Shown: positions 50,542 to 63,284, numbered from the stretch's first letter. The stretch: DNA of 64,000 nucleotides from Diprion similis (GCF_021155765.1 NC_060110.1:15398001-15462000), one strand, 5' to 3'. Numbers and translations are program-made. The notes: generated from the letters alone by a model not told the origin.

Positions 50542-52975
50542 ATGTCTGATCCTTTGCAAGAAAAGCCATGCAAAAGTGATGGAGCTAAATCGCACCCCAG
50601 TAAAAAACAACAAACTGTGGTACAGAGTTTGAAATCGACAGCTACCACCTATATTTCGCGATTTATCACTTACGTGAATGGGTTATTTTCCAATAAACGT
50701 AAATATACCAATATTGTTCAAGTTAAAATTTCGGAAATAGATTTAAGAGATAATAACTAAAATATACTGAATACTTACTATATAAGTAATAAACACTCAG
50801 TGAGATAAGCGAATGGTCATTACCTTCTATGAATGTACTAATATTTTCTCGGTTTTTTTTTAGTTTTGCATAGCTCATGTGAAATAATGTAAAGAGATGT
50901 TGACCAACAAAATATAAATACGTAAAATTGAACTATCATAATGAACTTTTTTTCAATCTGTTTGTTATTAAGTTGAATGCCCAATTATGGAAAATTAAAT
51001 TACTTCTCATTTTATACAGAAGTACTTGGTGGCAATTTGCAGACTCGTATTTATGATGACCTGAAAGAACTCGTATGTAAAACTGAAAATAAAATCAACG
51101 AAGTTTACGGAAAAATTGTCACCGAAGTCAAGCTCTTAGAACAAAACGAGCTACAAGCATGTAAAAATTACTCAAAAGAAGAATTGGCGAAAGTTGATAG
51201 GAAGTTCAAAGTGTATTATATCACAATCCAGAAAATATTTGAAGAATTGATGGAGCGTTTGCACGGTTTTAAGAAGAGATTGCAAACTAAGATCGTAACT
51301 TATGAGGAATATCAAAGTTTAATTACGTACTTGGAAGAAAAAATTAATCAAACGCGGAAACTGACACAGGGAATGAATAAAAACATTCAGCAAACAATCA
51401 CCAATCCCAAACTGGAAGAAAAATTGATAGACACGGTTGAAAGTCATTATAAAAAAGTTATAAGTGTAATGGATACTCTTTGCACAGCAGTTAAGGTTTG
51501 AATTTTTTCGTTTCACCACCAAAATACATTTACTTTCATATGAATAGTACTTTACCAACTGTTGACGATTGTGAAAATGAAAATCATTAGTTGAAAAGTA
51601 ATATAACAATCTTTTCATTCTCATCTACCCGGACAAAACATTATTTAATATGTGAACTATTGAAACATGGAAAAATCTATTAAATATGTTTGTAATATCC
51701 AGGAAACTGACGTGCATGAAAAGTGGAAATTGAAATTTCGAATATCTCAAATAAAAAATCTGGTGATTGTGTCAGAAATAAAAATTAAAGAACTATTTCA
51801 TGGTATACTCAAGAAGGCCAAAAATGTACATGACAATGAGTTACAGACTTATAAGAACTATTCGAAAGAAGAATTGTTCAAAGTAAAGTCCAACTTACAA
51901 GAGTACTCTGTAAAAATACGAAAACTATCCGATGACACGCTCAAATATTTACATGTCCTCAAGATTGACTTTCAGAGACAGGTTATGACACACAGAGATT
52001 TTCAAAATTTGGTTTCGTACATAGATGGCAAAGTCATCGAAATTAAAAAGTTAACTGAAGAGTTACTCAAAAACATTCAAACCACCATCAAAGAGCCTAT
52101 ATTGGGAAAGAAATTGATGGCAGTGGTAGAAAGCAATACTCAAAAAATAAAAATTACTGTCGATGATCTTTACACAGCTATTAAGGTGAGAATAATTTTA
52201 ATCAAAGAATAAATTCTTAATGTTTTTATATTATATATGTGTAAATTAACCAACAACAAAAAAAAAAAAAAAAATCCAGCCCCTTGAAATCTATTTGCAC
52301 TACACTGTTTTTGAATCCATCACTCCAGAATTTAGTATATACACATGTTGTTATTAAACTACGCTAAGTATTTAAGATAGGCTAAAAATACATTGAATTC
52401 ACTTAGTCTGGTAAGAGACACATTCACATAAATGCAGACAAATATCAAGCTAATTCATAAAATTTGTTGAAATTCTACCAATGAGAAAGAACAAAAATCA
52501 GTATTGAATTATTTCAGGGCAATTTTACCAAGACCAATGGGTTCAAATCAATGACCGACAAGACAATGTTATTTTCAAAGTTACCTGTACTAGGAAAATT
52601 TAAGCAATCAGTGAATTGTTCTCCATTGTCATTGCCAAACAATGGTACTAAAATGGTGTCAGAGTGCAAAGGAAATTCAGTAGTCGGTTTACACAAAAAG
52701 AGAATATCATTCTTCAATTTGTGTAAACATTTCAACTCTACAACTAACCACGCACGTACTAATGTGAGTAACTCTGATTGATATAGTGGAATGTTTTGCA
52801 ATTGTTTTGTTTTGTGTTGTTAGTGATTGTGATTACATAATCTTACTGTTATTTGCTACTACATTTTAAACATCACTAACAAGTTTTTAATTTTTATGAA
52901 TTGTAGGTAGCAAAAGCCACATATGCAGGAATATTGATCTATTACTTGTATAAAAAGATCAAAAATACAACCTAA
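50542..52975 (+). CDS. Coiled-coil protein with DAPIT-like C-terminus (fusion gene)
   Basis: Five exons: 50542-50698, 51020-51495, 51703-52185, 52518-52763 and 52907-52975; 476 aa. All junction phases agree (1, 0, 0, 0). Exon 1 encodes a basic leader with a possible amphipathic helix. Exons 2 and 3 encode two homologous helical, charged modules of about 158-161 residues sharing NELQ..KNYSKEEL.KV and VES near their ends; both stop at T-A-x-K before the intron. Exon 4 gives a linker, then CKHFNSTTNHARTN. Exon 5 gives VAKATYAGILIYYLYKKIKN and the stop. The C-terminus parallels DAPIT (KYFNSQTNRGRAN, VAKATYA), with the intron at the same residue and phase. A mitochondrial inner-membrane role is inferred from this alone. 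The exon 2 donor (GTTTGA) is weak. The coiled-coil module is not recognised. Confidence 0.72.
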
Positions 52976-53052
52976 ACTTAGTGTGGATAAAACGTAATGT
53001 AATCATAATCTCCAGCGAGGACTATGACTCAATTGTCGAAAGATGGATCATA

Positions 53053-53076
53053 GATTGGAAAAATTATTTTCCAATC
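53053..53076. other. Perfect 10-bp hairpin downstream of the fusion gene
   Basis: GATTGGAAAA and TTTTCCAATC flank a four-base loop (ATTA), 78 bp after the stop codon of the fusion gene. Such a stem could form in its 3' untranslated RNA. The rest of 52,976-53,880 shows no gene and should hold the DAPIT promoter and leader. Confidence 0.4.
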
Positions 53077-53913
53077 ATGTTAAACTTTCTGTAATCGGAT
53101 ATCTAAAGTATTTACTCCTGCAAGGCAATGATCAAGTTCTGTGTCTAGTCCATCCTGATGTAGTTAGTTAATTCAATATATACGTCTTGCAAGATTATTT
53201 ATACATTGGATATGCTAGTTCTTCAATGCGTTTTTTTGTTGTTTAACGTAATACAAGTTGTGTCTTTATTTCATTGAAATTATATTTCTTTTAAAGTATG
53301 CGTGTAATCTTATACAATGCAGAGTTGTGTTTTCATCCAAATCTGAGATCTGAAAAATCAAAGAATTAGATTTGACCAGTGACCTAAATGAACCAGCGCC
53401 TATTATTCATCAGATGGAAATTCAATCTTGCTCATATTTGCAATGTTTTGCAGTAAAGTTTGAGTACATAGAGATTCTTAATTGTTTATTCGTGCCGCAG
53501 CTATATCAATTGTTCGTGTATGCGATTTGCTTTGATTCGACCATTACAGTGGCTCTTCGCTATTTTGAGTTTGCTCTGTGTTATCAACTGTAGAGCAGAC
53601 AGAAAATGTAACTTTGTAACAGATTGGCGGTTACCATCCAGTTACGTCGAAAGTTAGTTTGAAAAACCTATTCATATCAGAGAGCGCTATTATATCGGGG
53701 ATACAAATAATGCTATGCTTCGATATAGTTTTGTAGTTTGCCGTTACTCGGGAATGGCGTATACATCGCGTGCTCATGTCAATTTTCAAGACGGCCATTG
53801 AGCAATTTCTCGGCTGTTCCGTACGCAGAAAGACTGATCGGTAGATATTTGATCGAATGAAATAAAAGTAGGGTTAGTACGTAGCAATTGATAAACTGTA
53901 ATAATTTCAGAAA

Positions 53914-54189
53914 ATGTCTGGAGATTCGAATGTGGATGAATCGAAATTTACTGGTCTGTCGAAATATTTCAACAGCCAGACGAATAGGGGCCGAGCTAAT
54001 GTAAGTCTGCCGCCTCTGCAGCTCTAACCTTCAATTTTACCAATTTACGTAATACGGAAAAGAAAAAGTGATTTGACTGTTTTCATTTGTGACAATTATT
54101 TTCGAATTTTCCAGGTGGCCAAGGCGACGTACGCAACCGTTGCCCTGATAGCTGCTTACTTTTATCTAAAACCAAAAAGCAAAAAATGA
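53914..54189 (+). CDS. ATP5MK: DAPIT, ATP synthase membrane subunit k (USMG5)
   Basis: Two coding exons, 53914-54000 and 54115-54189, phase 0; 53 aa, close to the 58 aa of human DAPIT. Residues 12-31 carry the hallmark GLSKYFNS and GRANVAKATYA, followed by one transmembrane helix (about 35-47) and a lysine-rich end (KPKSKK). DAPIT is a small accessory subunit of the mitochondrial F1Fo-ATP synthase in the inner membrane, involved in dimer stability. An acceptor (AATTTCAG) four bases before the ATG implies a noncoding first exon. It lies 938 bp downstream of the fusion gene, same strand. Confidence 0.95.
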
Positions 54190-54287
54190 ATTTCGTTCGA
54201 TGTAACTAGATGGGCGATATTTCTTACGTAATTTTCGTTTAGTGAGACACTTAAGCGTCATTAATCTTGTTGCAATGTATATTACAC

Positions 54288-54293
54288 AATAAA
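54288..54293 (+). terminator. Polyadenylation signal of DAPIT
   Basis: AATAAA 99 bp after the DAPIT stop codon, followed by a second AATAAA a few bases on. Position and spacing fit a short 3' untranslated region. Confidence 0.6.
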
Positions 54294-54299
54294 AAATAA

Positions 54300-55477
54300 A
54301 TAATATGTACAAATTGAATCCCTTACTTAGAACCAGCCATCAACAATTTTCGATCCGTTTCCATCGTGGTAAATGGGCATTGCTTGCATGAGCGTTTTGT
54401 ATATAATTTTATTCAAAGAACGTTGAACATATTTACAATAAACTACGGTGATACTGGAAGGCGGGGAGTTGTAAAAAATGAGCAATAATGATTAAAAATC
54501 ATCAATATTATCTTGCATTGTTTATTAATTCTAGAGTTGAAACAAAGGATCAGTGTTAGATTTCTCCCGCAAAGATTGCAACCGACAGTTACAATCAACA
54601 TTGTATACGGATGATTTTGCCCTTTTGATTGAAGAAACGATAAATCTTGTAGATTCTCATCGAGCAGAATAACGGTACACACAAAACGAATACAAAATGA
54701 GCTGTGTAGATAATCGGGTATAATAAATTTCCGGTAGTCAAGGAATTTCGAGTTGACAAAAATATGTAATATAGTACGGTTGGATCTCTTCGAACCTCGT
54801 AGCTATAATCAGTAGTGCATCGACCGAGTAATAATTTTAGATTAGTCTATACGTGAAAACCTGGCATTCACGTTCGCTTGAACAAACCTAATTAGTCATT
54901 TATCTAAAAGATTAAATTTTGAGTGTCTGTATACAGTAAGTAAAATATTTTCTCTTGTAAAAATAAAATTTTTCACTATCACAAGTTCGTAACAATAGCA
55001 ATTGTTCTATGGGATACATCGGATTCAACACTTTCGAATAAGAGTTTAAAAATAAAGTGCGGTGCGGTTGGGACGTCCCTGAAGCAATCAATATGGCCAC
55101 CCGTTAGTCCGAGGTAGACCAGATAGTTTAGAGCAAGTTGTTTTCACCGGAGATATTTGAAGGGTAACAATCCACTCGAATATGCAACAAATTAGCAACG
55201 TAATTAGTTGAAATAAAGTTCCGCATTCCGGTGAATGGTTGTGTAATTTTTTGTGGTTAAATTATGTTAAAAAGCTGAAATAAACGTCAGTTTGATAGGA
55301 CAGGTTGTGCATTGTACATTTATCGCTAGCGATATAGCTGCGGAAGACGCGTAAGAAATTGGTACATTTTATGAACATATTTATCATATCTGGTGTTTGG
55401 TGTCGATGAAAAAATGTGTGGTATTTTCTACGCCATGTGACTAAGCTTGGTTGGTATTTTTTAACACGTCAATTGCA
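54300..55477. other. Intergenic and leader region before G9a
   Basis: No gene found. An acceptor (CAATTGCAG, last base 55,478) lies 18 bp before the G9a start codon, so a noncoding first exon probably lies in this stretch, perhaps near 55,080-55,150 where base composition is less AT-rich. The exact promoter cannot be placed. Confidence 0.35.
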
Positions 55478-55495
55478 GTGGAAACGTTTTCCTCA

Positions 55496-58400
55496 ATGTC
55501 CGGTACAAAAGATAACGAAATGAGTAAACTAGCAGCAACTGAGGGTGCCGATTGTGGAAAAGATGAAGAAATGGCCGGCAAAGACGTGGCTCAGGACAAT
55601 GTTAGCATACGAAAAATTCTCGAAGGAATGACGAACGAGTTCAACAAAAGCCTGAGCTTGAACAAAACTCTTGATGTTGAAAATACGACACAGAAAAATA
55701 ACAAAGTTGATAGTATCCTTAAGGATCATGAGAGGGTTCTCAAACATTCCAAGGTCGTTGATGAAGAACCAACACAAGTTGATGAAGTATCAGAAGAGTG
55801 CACTCAGGCTACCAGAACCAAAGCACCAGACGTCATAGATGATCCTGCTGAAAAAGCAGTCCAAGAAAATGACCACAGCCCCGAAAAGGACATTACCTCG
55901 AAAAAGGATAGTCCGAATAAAGAATCTATACCAAGAATAATATTGACATTTAGAACAATAGACGAGAACACGGATGATGGAAAAAAGACAAAAATATCCA
56001 GCTGTTCCTCCAATCTCAAGTTGGTTCCTGATGAATTGACCAATTGCGACCAAATCGGTGGTGTTTCGGTGAAAATTGAAACTTCTGATGAAAATTCAAA
56101 TCCTGCCGATAAGTCGGATGAAAATCAAGAAAAAATTGAAGCAGATCTGGAGGTACTAGGCAAAATCAAAGATGAGGATAACCAGGAGCAAAAAGTGAAA
56201 GAAGAGACGGTGAATCCTCACATGGAGTTGATTGAAAATAAGGAATCAGAATCTTCTGAGAAGATTGATTCGAGTAGCAAGAAAGTCAAGGTTCCAGAGC
56301 TCAGTAAAATCACGACAGAAACAGCAGAACCTAATTCGCCCCCTAAGAAAAGAAGGGTAGGACGTCCTAGGTTAAGAGCATTAAGGTTACTTTTCATTTT
56401 ATTATTACCTATTATAAGGCTTATACGTAATAAGATTTCAAGCAGCTTTTATTGATCTATCTTTGTTTACAATATAATGTTAATAATCAATCAGGAATAT
56501 ATATATTTTGAAATGAAGGTAATGTTACTATTTTAATTGAATATTATCTCAAACTTCTGATTTCTGAGATGTCGCCTATCGCAGAGTTATGTCTAATGAA
56601 GGTAAATACATTCAGTTTTAGAAATCAGATCAACCATTCTTTGGATTTTATATTGTATAGTCTCAGGATAATTGGCAAAGAACTTTGTATCGGATGATTA
56701 TGGTGATTTGATGTTCTATTTTGTTTAGCATTTCTTTGTTTACAAGACTCAAACATCTCAACTTTCAACAGTTCTGTTCTTGGAAAGATTAATGAATTAT
56801 TATCATAGATGTTATTCAGAAATATTTTTGAGATGCTTTAATTCTTTCAGAATGCGACCTATTAAGGTTTATGAAGTTTTTTTTATACTTTACATTGAAT
56901 AGATTATTGAGGATAATTTAATCAACTAATAGCATTATCTCCAAAAAAAACTTGTTACAGCGATTCAACGGAAGAGCTGCCAGGACCTGCAGGACCAAAA
57001 CGTTCCGCTCGTCGTTTGTGCAAAGAGTCTTTCAAAAGTACTGTACTGGAGAGTGCGATGGCCCGTAAAGAGAAATCGAATTATACTGATGAGCGAAAAT
57101 TCAAAAATGAGAAAAAGTATAGCAGACCCGGAAGACCTAAAAAAATCGTTAAATGGAAAGATCAGAATAAGCAATCCGATAAAAAAAACTGTGAAAATCG
57201 AACTGATAATTCTCGGAATGTGACAGACATAAATGGTATGCCATCAGATGTAAATGCCTCTTTGGATTCATCCAGAAACAACACAACTTTGTCGGACAAA
57301 AGTCCAAACGATATTAGCTCGGAAGATCCACAGAATTCTTCCATGGATCTTGAAGGAATGCCAAAGTTGTCTCCAATTACAAAAACTGTAGATAGTAGTC
57401 AGACTAGTTCTGGTCATTCTACAAGCCCTACGAGAGAAGACGACATGGCCATGAACATTGAAAGTGATAAACCTTTTTTGAAACCTATCATCAGTCGTAG
57501 TAAACGAGAACGTGGCCGACCAAAAGGAAGCACCAGTGCTAGAAAAATAGCTAAAGTAGATTCTTTCAATGAAGGTGAGTTACAAAATTGAACTTTCAAA
57601 GATTTTAGGTACAATGAAAGCGTGAATGGTGCAAACTCGCATCTTATTTCGTACATTATTACATACGAATAACATTGATACATACGAAATAATTACATAA
57701 GCAGTGTTTCGTAAATAATTTCAGATGGATCACCATCTGTTGCAGAAACTGGTAAAAACAACGACTATCCTGAAGGTATGATTTAGATTTTACATTTTCA
57801 TTGCACTGAGAATTATAAAAAGATTTTTGTGAAATATTATGTAAAGGCTTTAGGTATATTTAAAAGTTTCAAGTCCATAGTGATTATTCTGATTTTCCAT
57901 TATCAGCACTGTTAAATTGTTTTCCAATCACTTTTTACAGAAGGCACAGTCCCGGCAAAAAGAACTCGGCGTAGTATGGTTCCTAGTCCAAGTCCTGCCG
58001 AGGGTCAAGCATCAAAACCAGAATCCACGGCAATTTTGAATGAAGTTAGTACTTATTAACTGAATTTATTGAGAGTTGTAAGTTAGTAGTTACTTATTTT
58101 CAGTATCTGCAGTCACTATACAAATTCCAGAATCGCCTTAAACATTGATAGTCACTAAAAGCTATTCGAAAATACTACAGTATTTTGTTACTTTGTCAAT
58201 GACTTGCAATGAAATTCAGTCATCTCAGCACATGGAAATTAAGTTGAATCTTATAAAGCAGTAAGCACTAGAGAGCATATTTCAGTGCATCTTCTGAAAC
58301 TTGTATTCTACACTGAAGATTGTGGGTACAAATTTCAATTACGAACAACATTTTTGCTGTTATTCTGCATATTCCTAATGCTCTTCTTTGGCATGGTTTA

Positions 58401-61400
58401 ATTGATCCCGATAGTCGTTGTTGGGTATCTATTATCCATGTGGGACATTTTATGAATAATATTTACTTACATAAAACATCATTTATTTTGCAGGTCTATA
58501 CACCCTCTTTATTGTGCCTGTGCCAGATACGTTCTCAATTATACGTAACGATCACAGGTTCTGGGGCCCCTCTTTATTGTACAGCAACAGATTCGATAGA
58601 TAGTAAAGTTGTAGGCTGCTGCAACGAAGTAGATAGCAACGACGTTGCAATGCGCCGACCTAGTGCCAGAGTGCCTTTCATAATACTTTGTCGTATGCAT
58701 AAGGAGCGATTGCTTAGACACAACTGCTGTCCAAGTTGTGGACTATTTTGTACACAGGGTAGGTTTGTCCAGTGTGTAAATGGGCATCAGTACCACAGAG
58801 AGTGTGAGATATACCCTAATAAAAAAGCGTTGTGTCCTCATTGTGGCTGCGACAGTTCGTCGTACGATGTAGCAATTACTATGAGAGCAATGAGGAAACC
58901 TGTATTCATACCAACTCGGAGAAAGTTTTCTAAGTTACCATCTGCAAAAATGAGTTTTACGGGAAAAGGAGACAATACCAAACTGGCGGGTAGACCTCCC
59001 AGTCCTTTGATCCCACCGGAAGCTATTAAGATTCAACAACCAAATTGTAACGCTGACAGACCAGAACGTTATACGATTATGAGTCTATATACGTCTGTCA
59101 AAAATGGAGATTTAGAGAAGTTGGTCAATGTATTAGGTGAGTATTGGAAATTGAGTGGTGTGAACCCTATTTCATTATTGATAGAGTACTGTTGAGATTT
59201 GGCCAAATCATTATCATGTGCTATAAGCTGGTTGAATCGTGAGGAAGATGAACAATTATGTTTACAGCATGTGGTTACAATGCTAATCACACATTTCGTG
59301 ATTATGCTCTTCGCACAAGCTTACACATTGCGGCTGATAAAGGTCATTTGTCGTGTGTCCATACCTTGGTACAAGCAGGGGCCCAGCTAGATGTTATGGA
59401 TAAAAATCAGCTAACCCCGTTGATGCTAGCTGCCGCAAAGGGAAAAGTTGATGTTGTAAAATACTTGATTAAGATAGGAGCTGATGTAACATTGAAAGGT
59501 GAAGATGGTATGACAGTGTTGCATATGGCAGCTAAGTCTGGGCATTTGGATGTGTGCCAAATCATTTTAGCTGAATGCAAGGTTCCAAGAACCCTAGTAG
59601 GTAATTAAAAACATTTCTAAGCATTAAATAATTAAAGGTCATTGGCTGAGCTGGGAAAGGAAAAAAATTTCAGTGTTAAACCACTGTCTTTTTTTGCACA
59701 TTACACATTACCATTGTACCTTCGAATAAGATGATTACCATATTATTTTTTTTTCCAACAGACTCAGTGGATGATGGCGGTTGGACGAGTTTGATTTGGG
59801 CTTGCGAATTTTGTCATACAGAAGTAGCTAGATTTTTGCTTGAAAAACGATGTGACCCTTTGATAAGAGATGCTGAGCAGAATATAGCTTTACATTGGAG
59901 TGCATTCAGTGGAAGTTCAGAAATTACGGAACTCTTACTAAACCAAGGGTGTGATGTCAACGCTGTCAATGTTCACGGGGATACGCCATTGTAAGTCATT
60001 GAAGTTAGACTGAATTTATATGTCATTTAACATGAATTTGCAGTAAGTGAGTATAATTATAATGCTTGTGGCTTGATATTATCGTCTAAAGATCTTATAA
60101 TATCCGGACATCACTTATTAATTGTAATTGTGGATAAAAGGAGTTTTTAAAAATGCGAAAACTTGGAAAAAGCGAAAAATAATTAGGATATTTGAAGATC
60201 AATCTTGCAAGAACGTTCAGAGTCGAAATAAATTCTGAATTATAGAAACATAGCTAAAATCACATACGGTAATTATTTTCTAGACATATCGCTGCCAGGC
60301 AAGATCAGTATGCTGTAAGCGTTTTACTTTTGGCACGGGGTGCTAAAATTGGAGAAACAAATACAGCTGGAGAAACTGCTGTAAATTGTTGTCCATCAGA
60401 AGGCGATACTATGGCAGCGTTGAGATTGAATGCAAAAGTGAACGAGTTAACGGAACACATGTGGGAACCTACAGTTAAAATATTGTCGAAGTAAGTATTA
60501 TCTGAGAACGTACAAGTAATCACAACAAATTTCAAAAAGACGTTTAGGATAATTTATCAGCAGAATCGATGTTCATCAGATACAGAAAGTGCTCATAAAT
60601 AGTGAGCAAACAATATATATTTCCACTTATTACTCGCATAATATATTTGGCAGCTGAATATATTACACTGCCATTTGATGAAATTATTTCCAGTGACATA
60701 TCACGAGGCAAAGAAACAAATCCCATCCAGTGTGTGAATGGGTATGACTCTGAAGACAAGCCTACCGATTTCTTATACGTTACAGAAAATTGTTTTACAA
60801 GTAGTATAAATGTTGATCGTACAATAACGTCGCTGCAATCTTGCCGTTGCGAAGATTACTGTAGTTCCGAGAAATGCTTATGCGGGAATATAAGTCTGAG
60901 ATGTTGGTATGACGAAGAGGGAAAACTTATTCCTGAGTTCAATTATGCTGGTGAGTGTTGGTGATGAATTTGTATAAGATTCAATTATTGATTGTAAACT
61001 TTTTTCACATGGTATCCGTACATTTTTTACATTTCAGATCCGCCGATGTTGTTTGAATGCAACCAGGCTTGCGATTGTAATCGTATAACATGTAATAATC
61101 GGGTGGTGCAACATGGCTTAACTCAAAGGTTTCAACTATTTAGGACTAAAGGAAAGGGTTGGGGTCTAAGAACGTTGCGATTCATTCTAAAAGGGACTTA
61201 CGTCTGTGAATATGTTGGAGAAATCATATCTGATTCTGAAGCCGATCATCGCGAAGATGACTCCTATTTGTTTGACCTGGACAACAGAGTAAGTTTCTCA
61301 TAGTGATAACTATTTTACCCCTTTTTAAACTAGGGGTCAGGTCATTAAAATTTATTTTTCACCCTACTACGGATAGGAAGAGGGTAATCTGATTAGATCG

Positions 61401-63284
61401 TTTGCTATACACCTCTAAAAAATACTCACCAAATATGAGCTCTTAATTTTGATAGGAAGGTCCTCCGCTTTATAGTTTTCCATTTGTTCCTCAGTATTAG
61501 AAACGAAAAACCTTTGATATCTTTCAAACGGTGAGGTTTAGGGAAAAATTATACGAGACCTATTTTGTAGAGCGTTCAATTTCCTACAAGAATATGAGGA
61601 GAGATATTTTTTAACGAACATTTAATAGAGAGATATAAATTTTCGTTTCTAATACTGAGGAACAAATGGAAAACTATAAAGCGGAGGACCTTCCTATCAA
61701 AATTAAGAGCTCATATTTGGTGAGTATTTTATAGAGGTGTAAAGCAACCGATTTTTCAGAGTATAAAGTGAAAAAAAAAAAATAGTCGGTTTTTTTGACC
61801 CACCCTAATGTACACCCTAATAAAGTCGATTCTGACCCTCATTGGTTTTGCGGCTCAAAAATAAGGTTGGGTTTTGGCAGCCTCTAACCAATGGCTGTGG
61901 CGCATTGGCCAATAAGGCATCTGTTACTCAACGGATATAAGTTACACACCAGTGCGACCAATATTATTTTTGACGCTCCAGAATTGGTTGGATCAGAATC
62001 GACTTTACTCAGGTATACGTTTGTTTAGAATCACTTTTCGCCTGAAAGACTCAATATATTTCAACGAAATAAAAGTCAGAAAAGTGATTCTTAAAGTTTT
62101 AGAAGCATTCTTAACTAGGTTAAACTCACGTGAAACCACTAACAGGGAGATGGGGGACAGGGGGACGGCGTACAATTTCATTGAGGGTGTTGCTGATTCC
62201 AAATGAGTTTCGTTTTATAATACATAAGAATAAGTCTCTCCATGATTATCTTATTGAATCTGAAGGGTCATTTTTAAACATGTGAAAAGTTACAAGGGTC
62301 TAATTATTTATTTTCATTTAGGACGGAGAAACGTACTGCATAGATGCAAGACGCTACGGTAATCTTGCTCGTTTCATAAACCATTCTTGTGCACCTAATC
62401 TTCTACCTGTCCGAGTATTCGTTGAGCACCAAGATCTTCATTTTCCAAGGATTGCATTCTTCGCTAACCGAGATATTGATGCTGACGAAGAACTTGGGTA
62501 CGTTAAACGGAACTGTTCCTGCTGTTAAAGAAGCAGTAATGGCAGTGATGTTTGTACGAATATTGTCGTGTGAAATAAAAGCTTTTTCTTTTGTTTTCGT
62601 TGCCTCATAATTATTGTATTTCGTCATCATAATAGATCATTACTACATAGAAACACCACTTCAAATTTTGATGAATTTTTTCATTTGCTCTCTGTCGTCA
62701 TGGTAGATGTGGTATTGAGTGTATTCAATTGCTGTGTCACAGGATATGAACTGTCGTAACATAATAATTTTCACTTACATATTTGCAATCACTCATGATT
62801 CTGAGAATACAGCTGATCTCAAATTATGGCGATTATTGAACTAATTTGAAAAACCCATAATCGTGTTATGTCATGTCATATCATCACTTCATACCACGCT
62901 TTTCAATTCATCCAAGGTAGGTAAGTCTTGGACAAACGTACCCACTCTGCATTAAACGTATGCAATACCATTCTTTATGTGTAGTAAATATTTATCGTGA
63001 ACGGAAAAAGTTATTGAAGTACTCGGTATTATCGTGAACTCTGTGTTTCTCGTTGTCTGCAACATCTTTATTCATATTAAATTATATATATATATAAATA
63101 TATCGAAATTCCTTTTTTCAGTTTTGATTATGGCGAAAAGTTCTGGATTATAAAGTGCAAGTCATTTACTTGTACCTGTGGTGCTGAAGCCTGTCGATAT
63201 TCAGAAACTACAATTCAACTCACGCTGGATAATTACAGAAGAAAAATTCAACAGGAGGAGCAGCTTGCCGCACAATTATCTTAA
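55496..63284 (+). CDS. G9a: Histone H3K9 methyltransferase G9a/EHMT
   Basis: Twelve coding exons: 55496-56370, 56961-57574, 57725-57775, 57941-58044, 58494-59136, 59268-59600, 59762-59990, 60284-60490, 60694-60950, 61038-61288, 62322-62497 and 63122-63284; 1,300 aa with consistent phases. The acidic N-terminal half has three AT-hook-like cores (VGRPR about 287, PGRPKK about 348, RGRPKG about 476). A cysteine-rich domain ([14 protein letters not shown]) at about 555-650 precedes ankyrin repeats (about 745-1010). The repeats keep [11 protein letters not shown], the segment holding the methyl-lysine cage of GLP/G9a. Pre-SET cysteines (CRCEDYC, CLCG) lead into [33 protein letters not shown] post-[11 protein letters not shown] follows. 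The family mono- and dimethylates H3K9 in the nucleus using SAM. The start follows a splice acceptor in the leader. Confidence 0.95.
61331..61807. mobile_element. Fold-back element (MITE) in a G9a SET-domain intron
   Basis: Two near-identical inverted arms of about 100 bases (61,411-61,510 and 61,641-61,740) are separated by about 130 bp. Weaker inverted similarity continues outward to TAGGG at 61,331 and CCCTA at 61,807. A TA at each end is compatible with TA target duplication. There is no coding capacity. It occupies the middle of the 1,033-bp intron 61,289-62,321, leaving the splice sites intact. The transcript could form a long hairpin here. Confidence 0.75.

Noticed and set aside
62498-62527. 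Alternative G9a end by reading through the last intron
   Set aside because: The frame would stop after about ten codons and remove the end of the SET domain, including GFDYG; the canonical splice to 63,122 restores the conserved sequence.
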